A stretch of DNA of 52,007 nucleotides from Paracoccaceae bacterium (GCA_024636555.1 JAGXGW010000065.1:1-52007); one strand, 5' to 3'; counted from the stretch's first letter, positions 1 through 8,455 are shown. The notes: a model not told the origin generated them from the letters alone. Numbers and translations: made by a program.

Positions 1-873
1 CGTCAGCATCGTGCCCAGCAGATAGCCGCCGCTGGAATGCTGCACGCCCTTGGGTTTACCGGTGGAGCCGGAGGTGTAGAGGATGAACAGCGGATCTTCC
101 GCGCCCACCTCGACCGGAGCGGAATAGTCATCCGCCTCCATCGCCATCTCGTTGTAATCGTAGTCGCGCCCTTCCACCCATGTGGTCTGCGCGCCGGTGC
201 GCCGGACCATCAGGCATTTGACGCTGTCCTTGCAGTGCAGCAGCGCCGCGTCGGTGTTGGATTTCAGTGGCGTGGCCCGCCCGCCGCGCGGGGCGTGATC
301 GGCGGTGATTACCACCTTGGCATCGCACCCGTTGATCCGCGCACCCAGAGCATCGGGGGAAAAGCCCGCGAAAACGATGGAATGGACCGCGCCGATCCGC
401 GCACAGGCCAGCATCGCATAGGCAGCCTCGGGGATCATCGGCAGGTAGATCACGACGCGGTCGCCCTTGCGCACGCCCATCGTCTCCAGAATATTCGCCA
501 TCCGGCAGGTCCGGCGGTGCAGTTCCTTGTAGGTGATGTGCTGCGCGGCATCCTTGGGATCATCCGGCTCCCAGATGATCGCGGTCTGGTCGCCGCGGGT
601 GTCCAGATGCCGGTCGATACAGTTGGCGCTGACATTCAGCGTGCCATCCTCGAACCATTTGATATCGACCTTGCCCAGCGTGAAATCGGTGTTCTTGACG
701 CGTGTAAAGGGCTTGATCCAGTCGATCCGCTTGCCATGCTCGGCCCAGAAACCCTCCGGGTCTGCAATGGAAGCCTCGTACATGGACTTGTATTGATCAG
801 CCGTCACATGGGCCTTCTCAACAAACTCCTTGGCAGGCGAATATACGGTATCGGCGCTGGTCGGGTTGGTCAT
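1..873 (-). CDS. acs: Acetyl-CoA synthetase, N-terminal part (cut by window edge)
   Basis: This is an AMP-forming acetate-CoA ligase, which activates acetate to acetyl-CoA through acetyl-AMP in the cytoplasm. Reading back from the ATG at 873 gives 291 open codons beginning MTNPTSADTVYSP and running off the left edge. The N-terminal ACS domain is present (EGFWAEHGKRIDWIKPF, with GDQTAIIWE further on), followed by the nucleotide-binding P-loop YTSGSTGKPKGV near residue 275. The family is about 650 residues long, so more than half, including the C-terminal swinging domain and its acylated lysine, lies outside. The gene faces a long AT-rich upstream region. The family call is firm; regulation is not visible. 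Confidence 0.95.
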   Translation of the reverse strand, partial: MTNPTSADTVYSPAKEFVEKAHVTADQYKSMYEASIADPEGFWAEHGKRIDWIKPFTRVKNTDFTLGKVDIKWFEDGTLNVSANCIDRHLDTRGDQTAIIWEPDDPKDAAQHITYKELHRRTCRMANILETMGVRKGDRVVIYLPMIPEAAYAMLACARIGAVHSIVFAGFSPDALGARINGCDAKVVITADHAPRGGRATPLKSNTDAALLHCKDSVKCLMVRRTGAQTTWVEGRDYDYNEMAMEADDYSAPVEVGAEDPLFILYTSGSTGKPKGVQHSSGGYLLGTMLT

Positions 874-1288
874 GTATCCTCCAATATCCTTCTCGGCTCG
901 AAAGCCAGTGACGCGCATCGTCGGAACGGCCGCAACGTCATCTCCTCGGACGTGAATTTACCACAGAGATGCTGTTTTTGTATAAGATACTGTTTTTTAT
1001 TGTTTATTGAGTAAAGAAATTATCAAGTTCCAAAAATAATTGTAAATTTCGGCGCGTTCACAGAAAAATTACATTTACCGCGCGGGGTTGTGGCGGAACA
1101 ATCGGTCGTCCCGGATCGTGCTGTATGTCGTTGCATGTGGGGTTTGGGGCCTGTCAGGCGCTATCAGCGCGCGGGGCTCCATCTTCGTCCAACGACGGAT
1201 ATGACGCTGCGTCACCGAATCTATCAATCGCATCATGGGCTGGAAATGGGCGCTTTTCCGCCTGCTTCTTGCGGCCTGTCGGGATGCC
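874..1288. other. Intergenic region, AT-rich acs upstream segment
   Basis: No convincing gene is seen in these 415 bases. Positions 955-1080 are strikingly AT-rich (runs of A and T, for example tgttttttattgtttattg at 980-998) compared with the GC-rich surroundings, as expected for the acs promoter region on the minus strand. I could not fix a single -35/-10 pair. A possible 53-codon minus-strand frame at 1077-1238 has no ribosome binding site and was not called. Confidence 0.5.
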
Positions 1289-1804
1289 TCAGAACGCAGT
1301 GGCTGCGCGGGCGGCCTGATCGTACTGACCTGACATGGTGCGCAAAAGCGTGGCCAGTTTGCGAAGCTGCTCCGGCTCCAGCCCCAGTTCCAGCACCGGA
1401 CCGAGCAGCAGGCTCTCGCGGATCTCGCGGTAGCGCGCACAGGCCTGCGATCCGGCCTCTGTCGCCTCGACCGTCTTTTCCTTGCCGCGACGGCCTTCCT
1501 GCACAAGCCCCGCCTTGGTCAGCTTCTTGATCGCGTAATTGACGTTATGCGTATCCTCGACATTCAGAACCAGACAGATATCGGCCAGTTTCTTGGCGCG
1601 TCCGCGATGGCGCACGGTATGCAGGACCAGCACATCCAAAGATGACAGATCGGCAAAGCCCGCTGCCGCCATCGCCCGCACCATCCAGCGGTTGAAGGCA
1701 TGGCTGGCGATGATCATGCCGAACTCAAGCTCCGACACTTCGGCAAAAGAGCCGTCAGCCAGATGCGCGGAGGAGACAACGGGACCAAGGGATGAGGTGG
1801 ACAT
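1289..1804 (-). CDS. MarR-like winged-helix transcriptional regulator (COG5631 type)
   Basis: A 171-residue DNA-binding protein with a winged-helix core at about residues 45-130: LDVLVLHTVRHRGRAKKLAD, then the recognition region NVEDTHNVNYAIKKLTKAGL and the wing GRRGKEKTVEATEAG. The N and C termini are helical, as in MarR dimers. It looks like the alphaproteobacterial family COG5631 (predicted MarR-type HTH regulator); I know of no ligand for it. It starts at the ATG at 1804 and is transcribed away from the 5-oxoprolinase operon. A 27-bp palindrome lies 25-51 bases upstream of its start, so autoregulation together with control of the divergent operon is the obvious inference. The family call is good; the regulated pathway is inferred from position only. 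Confidence 0.85.
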   Translation of the reverse strand: MSTSSLGPVVSSAHLADGSFAEVSELEFGMIIASHAFNRWMVRAMAAAGFADLSSLDVLVLHTVRHRGRAKKLADICLVLNVEDTHNVNYAIKKLTKAGLVQEGRRGKEKTVEATEAGSQACARYREIRESLLLGPVLELGLEPEQLRKLATLLRTMSGQYDQAARAATAF

Positions 1805-1828
1805 AGGCGGATGATGACGGGTGCTTGT

Positions 1829-1855
1829 AAAATGTCAACATTTTGTTGACGTTTT
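1829..1855. promoter_or_regulatory. Near-perfect 27-bp palindrome, probable operator
   Basis: The core is GTCAACA-TTT-TGTTGAC (1834-1850), perfectly self-complementary around a three-base centre. After one mismatch (T1833/G1851) the symmetry continues through AAAA (1829-1832) and TTTT (1852-1855). It lies between the divergent MarR-like regulator and the permease/pxp operon. Size and symmetry suit a winged-helix dimer site. That the neighbouring regulator binds it is inference. Confidence 0.7.
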
Positions 1856-1941
1856 GTGAAAGTCAGACATTATGGAGGCCGTAGCAAGGCATCGGCCATG
1901 CTGCGGTATTGCCCCGCCGGGCCTGAACCGGGAGACAGATC

Positions 1942-2073
1942 ATGACAGCATCCCTTCGTCCTGCCGCGCTCCCGTCCCCGCGCCACGCTTGCGCGGTGCG
2001 GCGAGGCCTGCAACGCAAATGGCGATCCGGGGGTCCGACGGGCCTGCTTGTCCTTTGGTGGAAGGTCCGCTGA
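1942..2073 (+). CDS. Possible 43-residue leader peptide ahead of the permease
   Basis: An ATG at 1942 preceded by the ribosome-binding-like gggaga (1930-1935) opens a 43-codon frame. Its TGA (2071-2073) ends one base before the ATG of the permease at 2075. The peptide begins MTASLRPAALPSP, is arginine-rich (8 of 43) and ends GLLVLWWKVR; I recognise no family. The ribosome site and the near-overlapping stop/start suggest a translated, coupled leader rather than chance, but short open frames are common in GC-rich DNA. Alternatively this is simply the 5' untranslated region of the operon. Confidence 0.35.
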   Translation: MTASLRPAALPSPRHACAVRRGLQRKWRSGGPTGLLVLWWKVR

Positions 2074-2074
2074 T

Positions 2075-3007
2075 ATGCTGTCAGCCCTGCTTGCCACCAT
2101 CGCCCGCCACGGGCGGTTGGCCTTGGCCGCGGGGCTGCTGGCGGGATTGACCCTGCCGGATCTGGCCGCAGTGATCCGGCCTTGGTTGCCGCATCTCGTG
2201 GCGGTCCTGCTGTTCCTGACGGCCTTCCGCATCGGTTTGCGGCAAGCCGCCGGATCATTGGCCGAGGCCCGATCCGGCCTGATGCTTGTCGCGGTGTTCC
2301 AGCTTGTGCTGCCGATGGCGGCGCTGGTGGTGTTCTGGGCACTCGGCGTGCTGGAAACCCCCTTCGCGCTTGCCGTGCTCTTGATGCTCACCGCGCCCGG
2401 CGTCTCCGGTGCTGCGGCCTTCACCGCGCTGCTGGGGCGCGATCCGGCCCCCGCGATGCGGCTGCTGATCGCCGGTATCGCGGTCTTTCCGCTGACGGTG
2501 ATGCCGGTGCTCTGGGCCTCTCCGGCGCTGGGCAACATGGCCGAGGTGCTGGCCGCCGCCGCGCGGTTGCTGGGCGTGATCGCGCTTGCCTCGGCGCTGG
2601 GCTTCGGGCTGCGACGGCTGTTTCCCGCGCCGGATCTGGATCAGGTGGACGGGTTGAACGCGCTGATGCTTTTTGTCATCGTGATCGGGCTGATGGCTGC
2701 CGTCGGGCCTGCGCTGCGGGCCGATCCGGTGCTGGTGCTGAAATGGCTCGGCGGTGTCACGGCGGTGAATTTCGGGTTGCAGATCGCCTGTTACATGATC
2801 CTGCGCCGGCGCGGTGGCGCTGATCCCACCGGCCCCGCGATCATCGCGGGCAACCGCAATGTGGCGTTGTTTCTGATCGCCCTGCCTGCGGCCACGACCG
2901 ATCCCCTGCTGATCTTCATCGGTGTCTATCAGGTGCCGATGTTCCTGACCCCCATCGCCATGCGCTGGCTTTACGCGCCTCGCTCTGTCCCGAAGGCTGT
3001 GCACTGA
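2075..3007 (+). CDS. BASS/SBF-like membrane transporter of the pxp operon
   Basis: A 310-residue integral membrane protein with about nine or ten hydrophobic segments. The clearest is the first (residues 9-27), and a run of long helices covers about 150-235. It resembles the bile acid:sodium symporter fold: glycine/proline breaks inside helices (TAPGVSGAAAFTALLG) and the late GNRNVALFLIALP motif. I chose the ATG at 2075, with ggaagg upstream, over a TTG at 2048. It is the first full gene of the operon with pxpBCA, five bases before pxpB, so uptake of 5-oxoproline or a related acid is a reasonable guess from context. The substrate is unproven and only the transporter class is supported by sequence. 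Confidence 0.75.
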   Translation: MLSALLATIARHGRLALAAGLLAGLTLPDLAAVIRPWLPHLVAVLLFLTAFRIGLRQAAGSLAEARSGLMLVAVFQLVLPMAALVVFWALGVLETPFALAVLLMLTAPGVSGAAAFTALLGRDPAPAMRLLIAGIAVFPLTVMPVLWASPALGNMAEVLAAAARLLGVIALASALGFGLRRLFPAPDLDQVDGLNALMLFVIVIGLMAAVGPALRADPVLVLKWLGGVTAVNFGLQIACYMILRRRGGADPTGPAIIAGNRNVALFLIALPAATTDPLLIFIGVYQVPMFLTPIAMRWLYAPRSVPKAVH

Positions 3008-3011
3008 TCCC

Positions 3012-3773
3012 ATGTCCCAGATGAATGTCCCAACCGCCACAGAGTTCCCCCGCATCGCCCCTGTCGGTATCGCGGGGCTGCTGGTCAGCTTCGCCGACCG
3101 TCTGAGCGAGCCGGCCAATCGCGCCGCACTGGCCCTGCGGGCCGCGATCGAGGCCGAGGGAATGGACGGGATCGAGGAGGTGGCGACCTCGCTCACCTCG
3201 ACATTCATCCGCTTCGATCCGCTGCATCTGGACCACGCAAGCCTGACCGCGCAGATTCAGGCCCTACTGGACTCGCAGGACTGGACCCGTGCCGATCTGC
3301 CCCAAGGGCGGCGGCACTTCCGTATTCCTTGTGTGTTTGGCACCGATCTTGCCCCGCAATTCGACGAGGCGGCAGCGGCGGCGGGCCTGTCTGCCGAGGC
3401 GGCGATCGAGAGCCTGACCACGGCGCGCCCGCGCGTGCTGACCATCGGTTTCGCCCCCGGCCAGCCCTATACGGGGCAGCTTGACCCGGCATGGGACATC
3501 CCGCGCCAGACGGCGCTGACCCCGCGTGTGCCCGAAGGGGCGCTGGTGGTGGCGATCCGGCAGTTGATCATCTTTTCCGCCCCCACCCAGACTGGCTGGC
3601 GCCACATCGGCCAGACAGCATTCCGCTGTTTCCGTCCCGAGGCGGAGGAGCCCTTCGCCCTGCGCCCCGGCGATGAAATCTCGCTGCGCGCGATCAGTCC
3701 CGCCGAACTTGAGCGTATCCGCGCCGAGGACCGCTCGGGACAGGGCGGTGCCGATGTGGAGGTGATCCGATGA
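3012..3773 (+). CDS. pxpB: 5-oxoprolinase subunit PxpB (KipI family)
   Basis: A 253-residue KipI-type subunit of the ATP-dependent 5-oxoprolinase PxpABC, which opens 5-oxo-L-proline to glutamate. Family features are the PTATEFPRIAPVGIAGLLVSF start, RRHFRIPCVFGTDLAPQFD near 97, the signature TIGFAPGQPYTGQL near 146 and the closing GWRHIGQTAFRCF near 196. The usual sugar-like PGGW stretch reads PTQTGW here. It begins four bases after the permease stop and overlaps pxpC by four bases (ATGA), so the two are translationally coupled. Subunits of this family can also be part of allophanate- or urea-carboxylase-like enzymes, but the complete B-C-A order with LamB/YcsF makes 5-oxoprolinase the best name. 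Confidence 0.9.
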   Translation: MSQMNVPTATEFPRIAPVGIAGLLVSFADRLSEPANRAALALRAAIEAEGMDGIEEVATSLTSTFIRFDPLHLDHASLTAQIQALLDSQDWTRADLPQGRRHFRIPCVFGTDLAPQFDEAAAAAGLSAEAAIESLTTARPRVLTIGFAPGQPYTGQLDPAWDIPRQTALTPRVPEGALVVAIRQLIIFSAPTQTGWRHIGQTAFRCFRPEAEEPFALRPGDEISLRAISPAELERIRAEDRSGQGGADVEVIR

Positions 3774-4795
3774 GCCGCGCACTGATCATCCACCGCGCCG
3801 GGCCGCAGGTGACCGTGCAGGACCGGGGGCGTCCGGGGCTGTTGGGGCAGGGGCTGTCGCAGGGCGGCGCCGCCGATCCGGTGGCCTTGGCCGAGGGCGC
3901 GGCGCTGCTGCGCCAGCCTGCCAGCCACGCGGCGCTGGAGATGGCGGGCATGGGCGGCGCGTTCGAGGTGACGCAGGACACCCGCATCGCCCTGACCGGC
4001 GCGCCGATGGCGGCCAGCATCGACGGGCAGGCACTGGCGTGGAACGCAAGCCATCTGTTGCCCGCAGGTGCACGGTTGGAGATCGGCGCGGCGCAGCGCG
4101 GCATCTACGGCTATCTGCATCTGGGGGGCGGCGTTGCCACCGATCCAGTGCTGGGCGCGCGCGCGGCACATCTGGCCGCAGGCATCGGCCGCGCGCTTGG
4201 CCCGGACGCGCGGCTGCCGCTCGGCGATGACCCTCGCACCGAGGTGGGGCTGACGCTGGACCCCGAGCCGCGACTGGCGGGCGGCACGGTGCGGATGACC
4301 CGCTCGGTGCAGACCGGGCTGTTCGATCCGGAGGTGCTGGAGCGGTTCCAGCACACCGCCTTTGCCCGTGACGCACGCGGCAACCGGATGGGCGCGCGGC
4401 TGGAGTTCGCGGGCGCACCCTTTGCCGCCTCGGGCCAGCTCAGCATCCTGTCGGAAGTGATCGTGCCGGGTGATATCCAGATGACGGGTGACGGCACGCC
4501 CTTCGTGCTTCTGCCGGAATGCCAGACCACGGGCGGCTATCCGAGGATCGGCACGGTGATCCCCGCCGATCTGCCGAAGATCGCGCAGGCCGGGCCGGGG
4601 GTCTTCTTGCGCTTCGTGGTGATCGAGTTGGCCGAGGCGGTCGAGGTCCACCGCCGCCATATGGCCATGCTTGCCAAACTGCCCGGTGCAACCCGCCCGC
4701 TTTTACGCGATCCCGCGCAGATGCAGGATCTGCTGTCCTACCAGTTGATCAGCGGCGCGATATCGGGCCATGAAGACGTTGAACAAGGAGACTGA
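3770..4795 (+). CDS. pxpC: 5-oxoprolinase subunit PxpC (carboxyltransferase-domain family)
   Basis: A 341-residue partner of PxpB in the 5-oxoprolinase complex, belonging to the biotin-dependent carboxyltransferase-like family (KipA/AHS2). The family N terminus is clear: VQDRGRPGLLGQGLSQGGA at residues 13-31, then the ALEMAGMGGAFE block near 59. The late GGYPRIGTVIPADLPKIAQ motif falls near 253. Length matches the family. Its ATG overlaps the pxpB stop and it ends three bases before pxpA. Nothing is missing or truncated. Confidence 0.9.
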   Translation: MSRALIIHRAGPQVTVQDRGRPGLLGQGLSQGGAADPVALAEGAALLRQPASHAALEMAGMGGAFEVTQDTRIALTGAPMAASIDGQALAWNASHLLPAGARLEIGAAQRGIYGYLHLGGGVATDPVLGARAAHLAAGIGRALGPDARLPLGDDPRTEVGLTLDPEPRLAGGTVRMTRSVQTGLFDPEVLERFQHTAFARDARGNRMGARLEFAGAPFAASGQLSILSEVIVPGDIQMTGDGTPFVLLPECQTTGGYPRIGTVIPADLPKIAQAGPGVFLRFVVIELAEAVEVHRRHMAMLAKLPGATRPLLRDPAQMQDLLSYQLISGAISGHEDVEQGD

Positions 4796-4798
4796 GCC

Positions 4799-5563
4799 AT
4801 GACCCTGACTGTCGATCTGAATGCCGATATGGGCGAAAGCTTCGGCCCTTGGCGCATGGGCGATGATGCGGCCCTGCTGAAAATCGTGACCTCTGCCAAT
4901 ATCGCCTGCGGCTTTCACGCGGGCGATGCCGATGTGATGATGGCCACGATGCGCGGCGCCGTGGAAAACGGCGTCGGCATCGGCGCGCATCCCGGTTATG
5001 CGGATCTGCAGGGCTTTGGCCGCCACCGGATGCAGATGCCGCACAGCACCCTGCAGAACCAAATCCGCTACCAGATCGGTGCGGCGCAGGCGATGGCACA
5101 AGCGGCCGGCGGACAGGTGCGGCACCTCAAGCTGCACGGCGCGCTGGCCAATACGGCAGCCGAGGATTTCGAACTGGCCACCGCCTGCTACGAGGCCGCC
5201 CTCTCCGTGGCTCCCGACATTGCCATTATGGTGCTGGCCGCAACCGAACAACAGGCGGCGGTCAGGGCGCTGGGCTGCAAATTCGTCTGCGAGATTTTTG
5301 CCGACCGCGCCTATAACGACGATGCCACGCTGGTCGACCGCACCATCCCCGGTGCGGTGATCCATGATGCGGCGCTGGCGGGCAAACGGATCACCGACAT
5401 GGTGCTGCGCCGCGCTATCGTCACGGCCAGCGGCAAGGAAATCCCGACGCAGATCGACACGATCTGCCTGCATGGCGACACAGCAGAAGCGGTGGACATC
5501 GCTCGCGCCGTGCACGCGGACCTGCAAGCAGCAGGTGTCAGCGTCACGAAATTCCCTGTGTAA
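4799..5563 (+). CDS. pxpA: 5-oxoprolinase subunit PxpA (LamB/YcsF family)
   Basis: A 254-residue LamB/YcsF protein, the subunit thought to carry out ring opening in PxpABC. It shows the family opening DLNADMGESFGPW at residues 6-18, the metal-site-like block ANIACGFHAGDADVM near 34-48 and GVGIGAHPGYADLQGFGR near 58-75, plus the late EIFADRAYNDDATLVDR motif. Full length and intact. It closes the operon and is followed at once by an inverted repeat that can end transcription towards the convergent truA. Confidence 0.92.
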   Translation: MTLTVDLNADMGESFGPWRMGDDAALLKIVTSANIACGFHAGDADVMMATMRGAVENGVGIGAHPGYADLQGFGRHRMQMPHSTLQNQIRYQIGAAQAMAQAAGGQVRHLKLHGALANTAAEDFELATACYEAALSVAPDIAIMVLAATEQQAAVRALGCKFVCEIFADRAYNDDATLVDRTIPGAVIHDAALAGKRITDMVLRRAIVTASGKEIPTQIDTICLHGDTAEAVDIARAVHADLQAAGVSVTKFPV

Positions 5564-5602
5564 AGCGGCGGTTTCCGACGCGGCAGACCTGCGCCGCCGC
5601 TT
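5563..5602. terminator. Inverted repeat between convergent pxpA and truA
   Basis: AAGCGGCGG (5563-5571) is exactly complementary to CCGCCGCTT (5594-5602), separated by 22 bases. It begins at the last base of the pxpA stop codon and lies just past the end of truA, so it may act in both directions. There is no proper U-tract on either side and the loop is long, so termination is only plausible. Confidence 0.45.
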
Positions 5603-5622
5603 CTTCTTGCCTCAAATATCCG
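5600..5622 (-). repeat. Dispersed GATATTTG/GCAAGAAGAAG element, copy a
   Basis: On the minus strand this reads CGGATATTTG, AG, GCAAGAAGAAG. It matches copies at 6490, 13657 and 41353. This copy overlaps the end of truA: the last codons Asp-Ile and the TGA stop of truA (5612-5614) lie inside the element. Confidence 0.75.
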
Positions 5623-6406
5623 TAGTGCTGCCGGTCCAGCCCGCGAAAGGGTCCTCGGGATAGCCGACACCGGCCAGATAAAGCCCCTGCGGCGGACAGA
5701 CCGGCCCGCAGGCGGCACGGTCGCGTGCCTCCAGCGCGTGGCGCACATCCTGTGGTGCCCATGCGCCGGCACCCACTCGTTCCAGCGTGCCGACAATGCT
5801 GCGCACCTGATTATGCATGAAGGAGCGCGCGCGCAGATGGAAATGCAGTTCCGGCCCTGACAGCCCCGCAATCCGGTGGATGGAAATGGCGTCGAGCGTT
5901 TTGACCGGACTGGCCGACTGGCACATGCTGCTGCGGAAGGTGGTGAAATCATGCAGCCCGATCAAATGGGCGGCCCCCGCATGCATCGCGTCCAGATCCA
6001 GATCACGCGGCACCTGCCAGACCAGCCCCGCCTCCAGCGAGGCCGGAGCGCGGCGCATCAGGAGCCGGAACAGATAGCGCCGCTCCACCGCCGTGAACCG
6101 GGCATGCCAGTCATCCGCAACGCGGGCCGCCGCGCGGATCGCAACCGCCTGCGGCTTGAGATGATAGTTCAGCGCCTCCGACAGCCGGAACGGCTCCCAT
6201 GTCTTGACCAGATCGCAATGCGCGACCTGCCCCAGCGCATGCACGCCCGCATCTGTGCGTCCGGCAGCGCTGATCCGGTGGGGGCCGGGCTCCAGCCGTG
6301 CCAAGGCCGCCTCGACCGCCTCCTGCACCGAGGGCTGGTCGGCCTGCGCCTGCCATCCGGCGAAAGCGGCACCGTGATATTCTATCTTGAGGGCGTATCT
6401 GGGCAT
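5612..6406 (-). CDS. truA: tRNA pseudouridine(38-40) synthase
   Basis: TruA changes uridines 38, 39 and 40 of the tRNA anticodon arm to pseudouridine. The product has 264 residues, as usual. It starts [19 protein letters not shown] at the ATG at 6406, and the catalytic aspartate lies in [18 protein letters not shown] (residues about 47-64; Asp in RTDAG). [17 protein letters not shown] and the [16 protein letters not shown] motif near 210 complete the family pattern. A longer frame runs upstream to 6772 but the added peptide is not TruA-like, so I rejected it. The gene diverges from ycjX and its 3' end is inside a dispersed repeat. Confidence 0.96.
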   Translation of the reverse strand: MPRYALKIEYHGAAFAGWQAQADQPSVQEAVEAALARLEPGPHRISAAGRTDAGVHALGQVAHCDLVKTWEPFRLSEALNYHLKPQAVAIRAAARVADDWHARFTAVERRYLFRLLMRRAPASLEAGLVWQVPRDLDLDAMHAGAAHLIGLHDFTTFRSSMCQSASPVKTLDAISIHRIAGLSGPELHFHLRARSFMHNQVRSIVGTLERVGAGAWAPQDVRHALEARDRAACGPVCPPQGLYLAGVGYPEDPFAGWTGSTTDI

Positions 6407-6465
6407 GACCGGCGGCATAGAGGAATTCACGCGCCGGCTCAATCCATCCCGACGACCAGCGCGTG

Positions 6466-6512
6466 GAGGAAAGGGCGGATGCCTCCGGCGGGGATATTTG
6501 GGGCAAGAAGAA
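6466..6512 (+). repeat. Dispersed GATATTTG/GCAAGAAGAAG element, copy b
   Basis: The core GGGATATTTG, GG, GCAAGAAGAAA spans 6490-6512 and is preceded by GCCTCCGGCG, the same lead as copy d at 41344. GGAGG (6466-6470) and CCTCC (6482-6486) can pair upstream. Unlike the other copies it lies between two divergent genes (truA and ycjX), not at a gene end. Confidence 0.75.
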
Positions 6513-6596
6513 ACGGCGCCCGCGCAAGGCCTTGGCACTGGCGATCCGGGCAGGTCATGCCTATCTTGGCTGCATAAAGGGCGAAGAGGCAGGGTT

Positions 6597-8012
6597 TTGA
6601 TCATTACGGATCTGGCGGACGGGATAACGCGGCGCGTCGAGGCGCTTGGCGGCGCTGTGTCCGAGACCTTTTTCGAGCCGGTGATCCGGCTGGGCGTGAC
6701 CGGGCTGGCGCGGTCGGGCAAGACGGTATTCATCACCTCGCTGGTGGCCAATCTGATCGACCGGGCCCGCATGGCGCAGCTTCTGGCGCAGGCGGAGGGA
6801 CGGATACAGGCGGCCTATCTGCAACCGCAGCCTGACGATACGCTGCCGCGCTTTGACTACGAGACGCATCTGGCGGCCCTGACCGCCGCGCAGCCGCATT
6901 GGCCCGACAGCACCCGCGCCGTGTCGGAGCTGCGCCTGTCGCTCAGGGTGCGGCCCGCGGGCTTGCTTTCGGGCCTGTCGGGGCCGCGCACGCTGCATCT
7001 GGACATCGTGGATTATCCCGGCGAATGGCTTCTGGATCTGGGGTTGATGGACAAGACCTACGACCAGTGGTCGCGCGAGGTGATGTCCCGGATCGGCCCG
7101 CGCGCGGAGGCGGCAGCGTTTCTGGCGCAGGTGGGCGGTGTCGATCCGGCAGCCCCGCATGACGAGCCGCTCGCGCAGGATCTGGCGCGGCGTTTCACCG
7201 GCTATCTGAACGCGGCGCGGGGGGCTGGCTATTACGATTGCACACCGGGCCGCTTTATCCTGCCCGGCGATCTGGCAGGCTCGCCCGTGCTGACCTTCGC
7301 GCCATTGCCGGGCGAGGGGGACGGGCCGCGCAAATCCCTGCGCCGCGAAATGGCGCGCCGGTTCGAGGCCTATAAGGCGCAAGTGGTGAAACCCTTTTTC
7401 CGGGATCACTTCTCGCGCATCGACCGGCAGGTGGTGCTGGTGGATGCGCTTGGCGCGATTCACAAGGGCCCGCAGGCGGTGGAGGACATGCGCCGGGCTA
7501 TGGCCGAGACGCTGGGCGCGTTCCGTCCCGGGCGCAACGCGTTTCTGGCGCGGCTGCTGCGCGGCAACCGGGTGGAGCGCATCCTGTTCGCCGCAACCAA
7601 GGCCGATCACCTGCATCACAGCCAGCATCCCAAGCTGAGCGCCATCATGCAGGCGCTGACACGCGACGCCCGCGCAAAGGCGGATTTCGCGGGGGCGCAG
7701 ACAGCGGCCATGTCCATCGCCGCCCTGCGCGCGACGGTGGAGGAGACGATCACCCACGGTGGCCGCAACCTCGATTGCGTGCGCGGCACGCTGCTGGAGA
7801 CGGGCAAGCAGGCCGCCTTTTATCCCGGTGACCTGCCCGATGATCCCAACCGTCTGCTGGGGCCCGCGCGCGCGGGTGCGCAAAGCTGGCTGGACGAGGA
7901 TTATCAGGTGATGAATTTCGCCCCCGCCCCGCTGCGGCTGAAGCCCGGCGAGGGACTGCCGCATATCCGGCTCGACCGCGCGGCGCAGTTCCTGATCGGG
8001 GACCGGCTGTGA
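6597..8012 (+). CDS. ycjX: YcjX-family P-loop GTPase-like protein
   Basis: A 471-residue YcjX/DUF463 protein. In Escherichia coli ycjX is paired with ycjF in the phage-shock regulon; its precise role is unknown. A Walker A motif GLARSGKT lies at residues 36-43, followed by TSLVANLID, and [15 protein letters not shown] near 132 forms the second nucleotide-site motif. [19 protein letters not shown] near 326 looks like the guanine-specificity NKxD-type region. I chose the TTG at 6597, with gaagagg 10 bases upstream, because the frame before it has no family character. It overlaps the GNAT gene by four bases. Confidence 0.88.
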   Translation: MIITDLADGITRRVEALGGAVSETFFEPVIRLGVTGLARSGKTVFITSLVANLIDRARMAQLLAQAEGRIQAAYLQPQPDDTLPRFDYETHLAALTAAQPHWPDSTRAVSELRLSLRVRPAGLLSGLSGPRTLHLDIVDYPGEWLLDLGLMDKTYDQWSREVMSRIGPRAEAAAFLAQVGGVDPAAPHDEPLAQDLARRFTGYLNAARGAGYYDCTPGRFILPGDLAGSPVLTFAPLPGEGDGPRKSLRREMARRFEAYKAQVVKPFFRDHFSRIDRQVVLVDALGAIHKGPQAVEDMRRAMAETLGAFRPGRNAFLARLLRGNRVERILFAATKADHLHHSQHPKLSAIMQALTRDARAKADFAGAQTAAMSIAALRATVEETITHGGRNLDCVRGTLLETGKQAAFYPGDLPDDPNRLLGPARAGAQSWLDEDYQVMNFAPAPLRLKPGEGLPHIRLDRAAQFLIGDRL

Positions 8013-8455
8013 TCCGGCCCGCGCAGCCCACGGATGCCGGTGCGGTGGGTGCGATCCTGTCGCAATTCATCGCGCAGACCGACTGGATGCCAAGCCTGTA
8101 TTCGGCGGCGCAGGAGCTGTCCTTTGCCGGTACGATGATTGATCGCGGCTGGGTCAGCGTGGCGGAACCGGAGGGGCGCGGCGCCGGCATCGCCGGATTT
8201 CTGGCGGTGGATGCGGGGTATATCCATGCGCTCTATGTCGCCGCGGGGTGGCGCGGGCAGGGAATGGGGGGCCGCCTGCTGGAGCATGCGAAAAGCCGCA
8301 ACGCCCGGCTCGAACTGCACACGTTCCAGTGCAATATAGCCGCACACAGGTTCTATGGCCGCGCCGGTTTCCGCGAGGCGGGGCGCGGCGACGGTTCTGC
8401 CAATGAAGAGGGCCTTCCGGATATTCTGCTGGTTTGGGAAAGGGCGCAGCCATGA
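8009..8455 (+). CDS. GNAT-family N-acetyltransferase
   Basis: A 148-residue single-domain acetyltransferase of the GNAT fold, which moves an acetyl group from acetyl-CoA to an unknown acceptor. The acetyl-CoA pyrophosphate loop is visible as GWRGQGMGGRLLEHA at about residues 80-94, preceded by IHALYVAA, and the terminal NIAAHRFYGRAGF motif is typical. It starts with GTG at 8009 inside the end of ycjX and its stop overlaps the ATG of ycjF, so it sits inside the ycjX-ycjF pair. That pair is direct in enterobacteria, so the inserted acetyltransferase could act on one of the partners, but this is speculation. Confidence 0.88.
   Translation: MIRPAQPTDAGAVGAILSQFIAQTDWMPSLYSAAQELSFAGTMIDRGWVSVAEPEGRGAGIAGFLAVDAGYIHALYVAAGWRGQGMGGRLLEHAKSRNARLELHTFQCNIAAHRFYGRAGFREAGRGDGSANEEGLPDILLVWERAQP

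Noticed and set aside
1077..1238. A 53-codon minus-strand frame after the MarR-like gene
   Set aside because: No ribosome binding site and no recognisable protein character, although third-position GC is fairly high.
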